Assembly: GCF_012843315.1 (NCBI RefSeq)
Contig: NZ_JABAEX010000008.1
Span: 1 to 64,000, forward strand
Source of the DNA: Streptococcus sp. WB01_FAA12
GTDB taxonomy: Bacteria > Bacillota > Bacilli > Lactobacillales > Streptococcaceae
Length of the DNA: 64,000 bases
Direction: 5' to 3'
Under the pieces are notes generated by a model that saw only the letters and a program-made list of their open reading frames with translations, ran no database searches and had not been told where the DNA came from. Of the stretch, positions 29,370 to 39,257 are shown in pieces (the stretch's first letter is position 1; each line of letters starts with the position of its first letter). Position numbers and translations under genes: made by a program.

Positions 29370-31034
29370 GTGTCAAAAATTACTACCAGCTTATTTCAAG
29401 AAATGGTGCAGGCTGCATCAACTCGTTTGAATAAGCAAGCTGAATATGTCAATTCATTAAACGTCTTTCCAGTTCCAGATGGAGATACTGGGACAAACAT
29501 GGGGATGACCATCGAGAATGGTGCCAAAGAAGTAGCAGACAAGCCAGCTTCTACAGTCGGAGAAGTGGCGAGCATTCTTGCTAAAGGGCTCTTGATGGGT
29601 GCGCGTGGAAACTCAGGAGTTATCACGTCTCAACTTTTCCGTGGCTTTTCTCAAGCTATCAAAGATAAAGACGAGTTAACAGGTCAAGACTTGGCCCTTG
29701 CTTTCCAATCTGGTGTCGAAGTAGCTTACAAGGCAGTTATGAAACCAGTCGAAGGAACTATTTTGACAGTTTCTCGTGGAGCGGCTATCGGTGCCAAGAA
29801 AAAAGCTGAGCAAACAGATGATGCCGTTGAAGTCATGCGTGCGGCCTTAGAAGGTGCTAAGAGAGCTCTGGCTAAGACTCCTGATATGCTCCCGGTCTTG
29901 AAAGAGGTTGGTGTCGTGGACTCTGGTGGTCAAGGTTTGGTCTTCATCTATGAAGGTTTCCTTTCAGCACTCACTGGTGAATACAGCGCTTCTGAGGACT
30001 TTGTGGCAACACCTGCCAACATGGGTGAAATGATCAATGCTGAACACCACAAGTCAGTAGCTGGACATGTTGCAACAGAGGATATCACTTTTGGTTACTG
30101 TACTGAGATCATGGTTGCTCTCAAACAAGGCCCAACTTATTCTAAGGACTTTGACTATGATGAATTCCGTAACTACTTGAATGAACTTGGGGACTCGCTC
30201 CTTGTTGTCAACGATGATGAGATTGTCAAAGTTCACGTCCATACCGAAGATCCAGGTCTTGTTATGCAAGAGGGACTTAAATATGGTAGCTTGGTCAAGG
30301 TTAAAGTGGACAACATGCGCAACCAACACGAAGCACAAGTAGAAAAAGAAGCTCAAGTCAGCAAGCCAGCTGAAGAAAAGGAATATGCTCTTATCGCAGT
30401 CGTAGCAGGTCAAGGATTGGCAGATATCTTCCGTGCCCAAGGTGTGGATTATGTCATTGAAGGTGGTCAAACGATGAACCCTTCGACAGAAGACTTTATC
30501 AAGGCTGTTGAGCAAGTCAATGCTCGCAACATCATCTTCTTGCCAAACAACAAAAATATCTTCATGGCAGCTCAATCTGCCGCAGAGGTGTTAGATCAAC
30601 CAGCTGTTGTGGTAGAAGCTCGTACTCTTCCTCAAGGATTGACGAGTCTGCTTGCCTTTGACCCAAGCAAGTCTATCGAAGAAAACAAAGAACGTATGAC
30701 TGCAGCCCTCGGTGATGTTATCAGCGGTAGTGTAACTACGGCCGTTCGTGACACAACTATCGATGGCTTGGAAATTCATGAAAATGACAATCTTGGTATG
30801 GTAGATGGCAAAATCCTTGTGTCAAACCCTGACATGCACCAAACCTTGACTGAAACTTTGAAGCACATGCTAGACGAAGACAGTGAAATCGTAACCTTCT
30901 ATGTCGGTGAAGATGGAAGTGAAGAACTTGCCAATGAAATTGCTCAAGAAATCGCAGAAGAATTTGAAGATGTTGAAGTAGAGATTCACCAAGGTCAACA
31001 ACCTGTATATCCATATCTTTTTAGTGTGGAGTAG
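29370..31034 (+). CDS. fakA: fatty acid kinase FakA (DhaL/DegV-type)
   Basis: 554 residues. The N-terminal DAK2/DhaL kinase domain carries FPVPDGDTGTNMGMTI and KGLLMGARGNSGVITSQLFRG, the ATP- and metal-binding motifs. The middle and C-terminal parts are as in YloV/FakA (FGYCTEIMVALK, VHVHTEDPG, NNKNIFMAAQSAAEV). FakA phosphorylates exogenous fatty acids bound to FakB for phospholipid synthesis. GTG start with GTAGGAG upstream. In an operon with the Asp23-family gene and probably the lipoprotein that begins eight bases after its stop. Confidence 0.94.
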   Translation: MSKITTSLFQEMVQAASTRLNKQAEYVNSLNVFPVPDGDTGTNMGMTIENGAKEVADKPASTVGEVASILAKGLLMGARGNSGVITSQLFRGFSQAIKDKDELTGQDLALAFQSGVEVAYKAVMKPVEGTILTVSRGAAIGAKKKAEQTDDAVEVMRAALEGAKRALAKTPDMLPVLKEVGVVDSGGQGLVFIYEGFLSALTGEYSASEDFVATPANMGEMINAEHHKSVAGHVATEDITFGYCTEIMVALKQGPTYSKDFDYDEFRNYLNELGDSLLVVNDDEIVKVHVHTEDPGLVMQEGLKYGSLVKVKVDNMRNQHEAQVEKEAQVSKPAEEKEYALIAVVAGQGLADIFRAQGVDYVIEGGQTMNPSTEDFIKAVEQVNARNIIFLPNNKNIFMAAQSAAEVLDQPAVVVEARTLPQGLTSLLAFDPSKSIEENKERMTAALGDVISGSVTTAVRDTTIDGLEIHENDNLGMVDGKILVSNPDMHQTLTETLKHMLDEDSEIVTFYVGEDGSEELANEIAQEIAEEFEDVEVEIHQGQQPVYPYLFSVE

Positions 31035-31041
31035 GAGATTT

Positions 31042-31611
31042 ATGAAGAAAGTTTTAGGGTTGATTTTTGCAGCGTTACTTGCTCTTGCTGGCTGTGGTCA
31101 AACCAACACCGCAACAACAGAGTCAAGTAGTACAGCAAGTTCAGTTGATTCATCTAGTCAGTCCAGTCAGGTAAAAGAAGAAATCAAGGAAACAACCAAA
31201 GTCTTTGTAGGAAAAGTCGCAGATACCGACGCTCGTATAACGGTTGTTTACACAGATGTTGTCAAACAATTTACGATGGAACTGATGGGTGATTTTGGAA
31301 ATGAAATCCCTGCCGAAGTGAGTGTAGAGGAATTGCAAGCTCTTCTGCGTGGGGAAATGGTTACTAGTCCAGAATATTTAGAAATTAAAGATGAGCCAGG
31401 GGTTTCTATGGACTATTTTGTCACAGAAGACAAAAACTGGAAAGCGATACTTAGTCTTGATTTTGAAAAGGCAAATGTAGATAAGATTAAAAATACTTAT
31501 TATTTTAAGGATCTTCTGGAGGATGTAGAAGATATTAAAAAACCTAATATTTTCATCGCTGGATTAAAAGTTGAAGGTTTCAAAGAAGAGAGTACAACCT
31601 CTGCTGTATAA
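31042..31611 (+). CDS. putative lipoprotein of unknown function
   Basis: 189 residues from ATG 31042 (GTAGGAG upstream). Signal peptide MKKVLGLIFAALLALAGC with lipobox LALAGC, lipidated Cys18; then a Ser/Thr-rich spacer (about 20-50) and a charged globular part of about 135 residues with no motif I recognise. It follows fakA closely and probably shares its transcript. A link to membrane lipids is possible by context only. Confidence 0.82.
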   Translation: MKKVLGLIFAALLALAGCGQTNTATTESSSTASSVDSSSQSSQVKEEIKETTKVFVGKVADTDARITVVYTDVVKQFTMELMGDFGNEIPAEVSVEELQALLRGEMVTSPEYLEIKDEPGVSMDYFVTEDKNWKAILSLDFEKANVDKIKNTYYFKDLLEDVEDIKKPNIFIAGLKVEGFKEESTTSAV

Positions 31612-31626
31612 AAATATCGTTGAATA

Positions 31627-31657
31627 AGAAAGTTGATTTTTCAACTTTCTTTTTTTA
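31627..31657 (+). terminator. terminator of the fakA operon
   Basis: AGAAAGTTGA/TCAACTTTCT stem with TTTT loop and a seven-T tail. Confidence 0.9.
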
Positions 31658-31703
31658 TGACATTTGTCATATTTCCTAGTGACAGAAGCATCTAGCTCCG
31701 CTA

Positions 31704-31727
31704 ACTTCAAAAGACTATAATTGAAGT
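31704..31727 (+). promoter_or_regulatory. -10 inside a perfect inverted repeat, ABC/two-component operon
   Basis: ACTTCAA-N10-TTGAAGT (31704-31727) has perfect seven-base arms and encloses the -10 TATAAT (31716-31721). It is 20 bases upstream of the first gene of the operon and is a likely operator, perhaps for the encoded NarL-type regulator. Confidence 0.6.
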
Positions 31728-31747
31728 AGAAACTGGAGGAAGAAGAA

Positions 31748-31939
31748 ATGAAAAATAAAATGATTGTCGCAGTGAGTTTGGTAGCAGCAGGAGTTATGAC
31801 CTATCTCATGTTTTCAGGATTGGACGAGGGCTTCTATCATTTTCCTTGGGAGCTATTTGCTTGCTTTGGAATGCTGTCTTGGCTCGTCAGAGAAGGTTTG
31901 AAATTAGTCAGAGATGTGAAAAAGGAGTTTAAGGAATGA
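31748..31939 (+). CDS. small membrane protein, operon leader
   Basis: 63 residues, two hydrophobic segments (IVAVSLVAAGVMTYLMF and FPWELFACFGMLSWLV) and a basic tail. GGAGG precedes the ATG. It opens the ABC transporter/two-component operon and shares an ATGA overlap with the next gene. Function unknown; it may be an accessory subunit of the transporter or sensor. Confidence 0.72.
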   Translation: MKNKMIVAVSLVAAGVMTYLMFSGLDEGFYHFPWELFACFGMLSWLVREGLKLVRDVKKEFKE

Positions 31940-32130
31940 AAAAGGCAATCATCTATTTCTTTATCGGCCTGTCACTCTTGGTATGGTTAGTGGAAATGTT
32001 TACTGGTTGGTTTGACCAAACCTTGCTTCGCCAATTTATTCGTGGTGCTTGGGGGGTTGGATTTATGATTTTCATTGTTTTCCCTATGGGAATGAAGTGG
32101 TTGAAAGGAGAATCTCATGACTGTGATTAA
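31936..32130 (+). CDS. small membrane protein
   Basis: 64 residues with two hydrophobic segments (AIIYFFIGLSLLVWLVEMF and GVGFMIFIVFPMGM). Overlaps the previous gene by four bases and the ABC ATPase gene by 14, so its translation is coupled to both. No known family recognised. Confidence 0.72.
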   Translation: MKKAIIYFFIGLSLLVWLVEMFTGWFDQTLLRQFIRGAWGVGFMIFIVFPMGMKWLKGESHDCD

Positions 32131-32992
32131 AGTTGAGAAATTGAGTAAGAAAATAAAAGACAAGGAGATCTTGCGAAACATCTCTTTTGAAATCAACGAT
32201 GGTGAATGTGTCGCCTTGATCGGACCTAACGGAGCAGGGAAGACAACCTTGATTGATTGCCTCTTGGGCGACAAGTTCATGAGCTCAGGTCAGATAGGCA
32301 TTCAAGGCTTTGCGCCAACAGATCCTCGATTAAAGAAGCTTGTTTCTGTCTTGCCTCAAGAAAATGCAGTTGTTCAAAGCTTGAAGGTGAAAGAACTTCT
32401 ATCATTTTTCAAGTCACTTTATCCCGACAGCCTTTCAGACAAAGAAATTGATGATCTGTTAAGATTTTCGGACAAGCAAAAAAATCAGCTAGCGGGCAAG
32501 TTATCTGGTGGGCAAAAACGTTTGTTCTCTTTCGTGTTGACTTTAATAGGTCGTCCGAAAATTCTATTTTTAGATGAGCCGACTGCTGCCATGGATACCT
32601 CGACACGTCAGCATTTTTGGGAGATTGTCGATCGGTTGAAGAAAAATGGTGTCACCATTGTCTATTCTTCTCACTATATCGAAGAGGTAGAACATACGGC
32701 TGACCGCATTTTGGTGCTCCATAAGGGAGAATTGATTCGCGATACGACGCCTTATGCTATGCGTGGTGAAGAACAAGAAAAACACTTTACCGTGCCTCTA
32801 ACCTATCAGGATTTTGTCAATACCCTGACTATAGTTCAAGAGCTTGAAATCAAGCAAAATGCTCTTTCCTTCACCACCAAAGAAGCCAGCCAAGTATGGA
32901 AAGCCTTGCAAGAACAGGGCTGCACGATCGAAGAAATTGAAGTTCGTAATCGAACTCTCTTAGACAGTATCTTCGAAACGACTCAAGACTAA
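32117..32992 (+). CDS. ABC transporter ATPase (ABC-2 type)
   Basis: 291 residues. Walker A GPNGAGKTT (36-44), Q-loop LPQENAV, signature LSGGQKRLFSF, Walker B ILFLDEPTAAMD, H-loop SSHYIEE, plus a C-terminal extension of about 80 residues (FTVPLTYQDFVNTL) found in drug/peptide exporters. AAGGAG precedes the ATG. It works with the permease that follows. The order ATPase-permease-kinase-regulator is that of pneumococcal TCS11 as remembered. Confidence 0.92.
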   Translation: MTVIKVEKLSKKIKDKEILRNISFEINDGECVALIGPNGAGKTTLIDCLLGDKFMSSGQIGIQGFAPTDPRLKKLVSVLPQENAVVQSLKVKELLSFFKSLYPDSLSDKEIDDLLRFSDKQKNQLAGKLSGGQKRLFSFVLTLIGRPKILFLDEPTAAMDTSTRQHFWEIVDRLKKNGVTIVYSSHYIEEVEHTADRILVLHKGELIRDTTPYAMRGEEQEKHFTVPLTYQDFVNTLTIVQELEIKQNALSFTTKEASQVWKALQEQGCTIEEIEVRNRTLLDSIFETTQD

Positions 32993-33004
32993 AGGAGATT
33001 GACG

Positions 33005-33739
33005 ATGAAAAATATGACAAGTCTCATGAAAGTGGAACTCATTTTGATGAAACGGCAAGCCGTCTACTACTTGCTTTCCATCGGACTTCCAAGTATGTTT
33101 TACCTTATATTCTCTGGTATGATGTCAGGGTCAGATATTCCAGAAATCGTTCTTCAAGCCTATCTTTTTGCCATGACTCTCTTTAGTATCATGTCAAGCG
33201 CCTTTTTCAGTATCCCTAGCACACTCGAATCCGACAAGACAAACAACTGGCAAAAATTGATCCAACATTCTCCTGTATCTATGGTAGAATATTATGTATC
33301 AAAACTGTTCAGTACTCTGCTAACTTTCTTGTTATCAATTATAGTTGTCTTTTCGGTTGGTCATTTTGTCCGTGGAGTTACGCTACCTTGGCTTGACTGG
33401 TTGGTAATAGGTGCTATTTTGCTGGTCGGAAGCGTGGTCTTTATCAGCATGGGTGTCTTGGTGAGCTTGCTTCCCAGTGCTCAACTGATGACGGTTATTG
33501 GAAATATTGCCTATATTGCTTTGGCTGTTCTAGGCGGACTATGGTTCCCTTTGAGTTCCTTCCCAGAATGGCTCCAATCCATTGGAAAACTGACTCCAAC
33601 CTATCAACTGATGCAGGTCGTCTCTACTTATATGGAGCACCACGAGTTTAACGTTCTTGCTTCCTTGGTTGTACTAGGCTATACGGTTTTCTTTGGTGTC
33701 TTGGTAATCCAACTGAAAAAACGGATCGAGGTAAAATAA
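33005..33739 (+). CDS. ABC-2 type permease
   Basis: 244 residues with six hydrophobic segments and a typical ABC-2 motif near LAVLGGLWFPLSSFPEWLQSI, where a loop follows the fifth segment. The start is ATG 33005, eight bases after AAGGAG; an in-frame TTG just upstream is less likely. Partner of the preceding ATPase. Confidence 0.9.
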   Translation: MKNMTSLMKVELILMKRQAVYYLLSIGLPSMFYLIFSGMMSGSDIPEIVLQAYLFAMTLFSIMSSAFFSIPSTLESDKTNNWQKLIQHSPVSMVEYYVSKLFSTLLTFLLSIIVVFSVGHFVRGVTLPWLDWLVIGAILLVGSVVFISMGVLVSLLPSAQLMTVIGNIAYIALAVLGGLWFPLSSFPEWLQSIGKLTPTYQLMQVVSTYMEHHEFNVLASLVVLGYTVFFGVLVIQLKKRIEVK

Positions 33740-33743
33740 ATCT

Positions 33744-35442
<1,699 letters not shown>

Positions 35443-35493
35443 TAAGTAAAGATAAAAATATCCCAAACGAATGCTTAATTGAATGAAATCCAT

Positions 35494-35536
35494 ACCAGAA
35501 AGCAGGAGGCAATTTTGCCTCCTGCTTTCTGGTTTA
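35494..35536 (+). terminator. strong terminator of the ABC/two-component operon
   Basis: A 19-base perfect inverted repeat (ACCAGAAAGCAGGAGGCAA and complement) followed by TTTAG. The stretch 35443-35762 holds only this terminator and the rpsL promoter and leader. Confidence 0.85.
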
Positions 35537-35596
35537 GAAAAGCGGTAAGAGCTAGTTTCGAAGACTTAAAAGATCAGAATAAAAACGAAAAAAATA

Positions 35597-35626
35597 TTGA
35601 CAAGGAAAGAAAAAATGTGTTACAAT
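35597..35626 (+). promoter_or_regulatory. rpsL operon promoter
   Basis: Consensus TTGACA (35597-35602), 18-bp spacer, TACAAT (35621-35626). It predicts a leader of about 130 nt before rpsL. Confidence 0.8.
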
Positions 35627-35634
35627 AATAGACG

Positions 35635-35700
35635 GTACTTTTTACTTTTGGTCTCTCAAAAGTGTACAGGGACGTGCTGACAAATGTTGCAAAAGTACAC
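35635..35700 (+). promoter_or_regulatory. rpsL leader with mutually exclusive hairpins
   Basis: Hairpin 1: ACTTTTG/CAAAAGT (35644-35663). Hairpin 2: GTGTAC (35662-35667) with GTACAC (35695-35700), overlapping hairpin 1. Third pairing: GTACTTTT (35635-35642) with AAAAGTAC (35691-35698). This could be a regulatory leader, for instance for autogenous control of the str operon; that role is inferred. Confidence 0.5.
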
Positions 35701-35762
35701 ACAGATGGTAGCTGTCACCAAGTGTATCATCACCAAAAATAAAAAAACACAGGAGAATGTAG

Positions 35763-36176
35763 ATGCCTACAATTAACCAATTGGTTCGCAAACCGCGTAA
35801 ATCAAAAGTAGAAAAATCTAAATCACCAGCTTTGAACGTTGGTTACAACAGTCATAAAAAAGTTCAAACAAACGTTTCTTCACCACAAAAACGTGGTGTT
35901 GCAACTCGTGTTGGAACAATGACACCTAAAAAACCTAACTCTGCCCTTCGTAAATTCGCTCGTGTACGTTTGAGCAACCTTATCGAAGTTACTGCCTACA
36001 TCCCAGGTATCGGACACAACTTGCAAGAGCACAGCGTGGTGCTTCTTCGTGGTGGACGTGTAAAAGACCTTCCAGGGGTACGTTACCATATCGTCCGTGG
36101 TGCACTTGATACTGCAGGTGTTAACGATCGTAAACAAGGCCGTTCTAAATACGGTACTAAACGTCCAAAAGCATAA
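35763..36176 (+). CDS. rpsL: 30S ribosomal protein S12
   Basis: 137 residues. [18 protein letters not shown] carries the Lys whose change gives streptomycin resistance; it is wild type here, as is the second site in [19 protein letters not shown] precedes the ATG. First gene of the str operon. Confidence 0.99.
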   Translation: MPTINQLVRKPRKSKVEKSKSPALNVGYNSHKKVQTNVSSPQKRGVATRVGTMTPKKPNSALRKFARVRLSNLIEVTAYIPGIGHNLQEHSVVLLRGGRVKDLPGVRYHIVRGALDTAGVNDRKQGRSKYGTKRPKA

Positions 36177-36195
36177 GGAAAGGGGATAAAGAGAA

Positions 36196-36666
36196 ATGAG
36201 TCGTAAAAATAGAGCTCCAAAACGTGACGTATTGCCAGATCCGCTTTACAATTCACAACTAGTTACTCGTCTTATCAACCGCGTTATGCTTGATGGTAAA
36301 CGTGGTACAGCTGCTTCAATCGTTTACGGTGCTTTTGAGCAAATCAAAGAAGTTACTGGCAACGATGCACTTGAAGTATTTGAAACAGCTATGGAAAACA
36401 TCATGCCTGTACTTGAAGTACGTGCACGTCGTGTTGGTGGATCTAACTACCAAGTCCCAGTTGAAGTTCGTCCAGAACGTCGTACAACACTTGGACTTCG
36501 TTGGTTGGTAACAATCGCTCGACTTCGTGGTGAACACACAATGCAAGACCGTCTTGCAAAAGAAATCTTGGATGCTGCGAACAACACTGGTGCAGCTGTT
36601 AAGAAACGTGAAGACACTCACCGTATGGCTGAAGCTAACCGTGCCTTCGCACACTTCCGTTGGTAA
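36196..36666 (+). CDS. rpsG: 30S ribosomal protein S7
   Basis: 156 residues, full length. [20 protein letters not shown]-terminus and [19 protein letters not shown] core. Assembly protein of the 30S head; in other bacteria S7 represses the str operon post-transcriptionally. GGAAAGGGG lies before the ATG, 19 bases after rpsL. Confidence 0.99.
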   Translation: MSRKNRAPKRDVLPDPLYNSQLVTRLINRVMLDGKRGTAASIVYGAFEQIKEVTGNDALEVFETAMENIMPVLEVRARRVGGSNYQVPVEVRPERRTTLGLRWLVTIARLRGEHTMQDRLAKEILDAANNTGAAVKKREDTHRMAEANRAFAHFRW

Positions 36667-36778
36667 GATTAAGATACTAAGGGCGTTAAAAAAGCGACTG
36701 AAAATTAGGAAGCTTGACGAAGAATCGAAGATTCTAGGAGAGCTTATCTATTTTCCGAGCTTTTAGCCCGAGTTCAAT

Positions 36779-36857
36779 TCAACTTACCAGTTCGTAAGTT
36801 GAAACCAACAAAAACAAGATAAACATTGAGAACGGGTAGGTCCTGCCTATCCGTTTT
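36779..36857 (+). terminator. hairpins between rpsG and fusA
   Basis: Two hairpins: CAACTTAC/GTAAGTTG (near 36779-36801) with no T tail, and AACGGGTAGG/CCTATCCGTT (36831-36850) followed by TTTTTT. The second looks like a terminator, so fusA may depend mainly on its own promoter. The rest of 36667-36911 holds no convincing gene. Confidence 0.72.
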
Positions 36858-36870
36858 TTCTAAATAATGT

Positions 36871-36876
36871 TATAAT
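36871..36876 (+). promoter_or_regulatory. fusA promoter -10
   Basis: Extended TGTTATAAT (TATAAT 36871-36876), 36 bases before fusA and directly after the terminator. Confidence 0.6.
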
Positions 36877-36911
36877 AGATTGTAAAATAAAAAATAGGAG
36901 AAACTAACCTC

Positions 36912-38993
36912 ATGGCACGCGAATTTTCACTTGAAAAAACTCGTAATATCGGTATCATGGCTCACGTCGATGCTGGTAAAACAACAACTACTGAGCGTAT
37001 TCTTTACTACACTGGTAAAATCCACAAAATCGGTGAAACTCACGAAGGTGCGTCACAAATGGACTGGATGGAGCAAGAGCAAGAACGTGGTATCACTATC
37101 ACATCTGCTGCGACAACAGCTCAATGGAACAACCACCGCGTAAACATCATCGACACACCAGGACACGTGGACTTCACAATTGAAGTACAACGTTCTCTTC
37201 GTGTATTGGACGGTGCGGTTACCGTTCTTGACTCACAATCAGGTGTTGAGCCTCAAACTGAAACAGTTTGGCGTCAAGCAACTGAGTACGGAGTTCCACG
37301 TATCGTATTTGCCAACAAAATGGACAAAATCGGTGCTGACTTCCTTTACTCAGTAAGCACACTTCACGACCGTCTTCAAGCAAACGCACACCCAATCCAA
37401 TTGCCAATCGGTGCTGAAGATGACTTCCGTGGTATCATCGACTTGATCAAGATGAAAGCTGAAATCTATACTAACGACCTTGGTACAGATATCCTTGAAG
37501 AAGATATTCCAGCTGAATACCTTGACCAAGCTCAAGAATACCGTGAAAAATTGATCGAAGCAGTTGCCGAGACTGACGAAGAATTGATGATGAAATACCT
37601 CGAAGGTGAAGAAATCACTAACGAAGAATTGAAAGCTGGTATCCGTAAAGCGACTATCAACGTTGAATTCTTCCCAGTATTGTGTGGTTCTGCCTTCAAG
37701 AACAAGGGTGTTCAATTGATGCTTGATGCGGTTATCGACTACCTTCCAAGCCCACTTGACATCCCAGCAATCAAAGGTATCAACCCAGATACAGACGAAG
37801 AAGAAACTCGTCCAGCATCTGATGAAGAGCCATTCGCAGCTCTTGCCTTCAAGATCATGACGGACCCATTCGTAGGTCGTTTGACATTCTTCCGTGTTTA
37901 CTCAGGTGTTCTTCAATCAGGTTCATACGTATTGAACACTTCTAAAGGTAAACGTGAACGTATCGGACGTATCCTTCAAATGCACGCTAACAGCCGTCAA
38001 GAAATTGACACTGTTTACTCAGGTGATATCGCTGCTGCCGTTGGTTTGAAAGATACTACAACTGGTGACTCATTGACAGATGAAAAAGCTAAAATCATCC
38101 TTGAGTCAATCAACGTTCCAGAACCAGTTATCCAATTGATGGTTGAGCCAAAATCTAAAGCTGACCAAGACAAGATGGGTATTGCCCTTCAAAAATTGGC
38201 TGAAGAAGATCCAACATTCCGCGTTGAAACAAACGTTGAAACTGGTGAAACAGTTATCTCTGGTATGGGTGAACTTCACCTTGACGTCCTTGTTGACCGT
38301 ATGCGTCGTGAATTCAAAGTTGAAGCGAACGTAGGTGCTCCTCAAGTATCTTACCGTGAAACATTCCGCGCTTCTACACAAGCACGTGGATTCTTCAAAC
38401 GTCAGTCTGGTGGTAAAGGTCAATTCGGTGATGTTTGGATTGAATTTACTCCAAACGAAGAAGGAAAAGGATTCGAATTCGAAAACGCAATCGTCGGTGG
38501 TGTGGTTCCTCGTGAATTTATCCCAGCGGTTGAAAAAGGTTTGGTAGAATCTATGGCTAACGGTGTTCTTGCAGGTTACCCAATGGTTGACGTTAAAGCT
38601 AAGCTTTACGATGGTTCATACCACGATGTCGACTCATCTGAAACTGCCTTCAAGATCGCGGCTTCACTTGCCCTTAAAGAAGCTGCTAAGTCAGCACAAC
38701 CAGCTATCCTTGAGCCAATGATGCTTGTAACCATCACTGTTCCTGAAGAAAACCTTGGTGATGTTATGGGTCACGTAACTGCTCGTCGTGGACGTGTAGA
38801 TGGTATGGAAGCTCACGGTAACAGCCAAATCGTTCGTGCTTACGTTCCGCTTGCTGAAATGTTTGGTTACGCAACTGTTCTTCGTTCGGCATCTCAAGGA
38901 CGTGGTACTTTCATGATGGTATTCGACCACTATGAAGATGTACCTAAGTCAGTACAAGAAGAAATCATTAAGAAAAACAAAGGTGAAGAATAA
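36912..38993 (+). CDS. fusA: elongation factor G
   Basis: 693 residues, full length. G1 AHVDAGKTT near 17-25, G2 [10 protein letters not shown]3 DTPGH, G4 NKMD, then domains II-V ending with [22 protein letters not shown]. Drives GTP-dependent translocation and, with RRF, ribosome recycling. AGGAG precedes the ATG. Confidence 0.99.
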   Translation: MAREFSLEKTRNIGIMAHVDAGKTTTTERILYYTGKIHKIGETHEGASQMDWMEQEQERGITITSAATTAQWNNHRVNIIDTPGHVDFTIEVQRSLRVLDGAVTVLDSQSGVEPQTETVWRQATEYGVPRIVFANKMDKIGADFLYSVSTLHDRLQANAHPIQLPIGAEDDFRGIIDLIKMKAEIYTNDLGTDILEEDIPAEYLDQAQEYREKLIEAVAETDEELMMKYLEGEEITNEELKAGIRKATINVEFFPVLCGSAFKNKGVQLMLDAVIDYLPSPLDIPAIKGINPDTDEEETRPASDEEPFAALAFKIMTDPFVGRLTFFRVYSGVLQSGSYVLNTSKGKRERIGRILQMHANSRQEIDTVYSGDIAAAVGLKDTTTGDSLTDEKAKIILESINVPEPVIQLMVEPKSKADQDKMGIALQKLAEEDPTFRVETNVETGETVISGMGELHLDVLVDRMRREFKVEANVGAPQVSYRETFRASTQARGFFKRQSGGKGQFGDVWIEFTPNEEGKGFEFENAIVGGVVPREFIPAVEKGLVESMANGVLAGYPMVDVKAKLYDGSYHDVDSSETAFKIAASLALKEAAKSAQPAILEPMMLVTITVPEENLGDVMGHVTARRGRVDGMEAHGNSQIVRAYVPLAEMFGYATVLRSASQGRGTFMMVFDHYEDVPKSVQEEIIKKNKGEE

Positions 38994-39010
38994 TCCATCT
39001 TCGCTATAGA

Positions 39011-39038
39011 AAGAAGTCACTATGGTGGCTTCTTTTTT
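39011..39038 (+). terminator. terminator after fusA
   Basis: AAGAAGTCAC/GTGGCTTCTT stem (one G-U) with a six-T tail. Confidence 0.85.
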
Positions 39039-39164
39039 ATGTTCTATATCAAAGAAGATTAGAAAAATATACTCTAAATTAAATTTGGAAGTAATAAGAT
39101 CGTTCAATTCCCTATTCATATTTATAAAAATAGGAAAAACATTCATAAAAACACGTTTAGATAG

Positions 39165-39219
39165 AAAATTCAGAAAATTGCTTCTTTTGTCTTGAAAATT
39201 TTTGAAAAAATGGTATGAT
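39165..39219 (+). promoter_or_regulatory. ilv promoter with CodY box
   Basis: AAAATTCAGAAAATT (39165-39179) matches the CodY consensus AATTTTCWGAAAATT at 13 of 15 positions. The promoter follows: TTGAAA (39192-39197), 16-bp spacer, extended TGGTATGAT (-10 at 39214-39219). A weaker CodY-like run overlaps the -35. Repression in rich medium is expected. Confidence 0.7.
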
Positions 39220-39257
39220 AGTAACAAGCTATTTTTAAAAGAAGAGAAAGGGGAACA

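Noticed and set aside
36527..36766. 79-codon frame running from rpsG into the rpsG-fusA gap
   Set aside because: Mostly out-of-frame rpsG; the part in the gap has no ribosome site and no family resemblance.
39192..39214. Second CodY box over the ilv -35
   Set aside because: Only about 11 of 15 matches in an A/T-rich run; too weak to list as a separate site.
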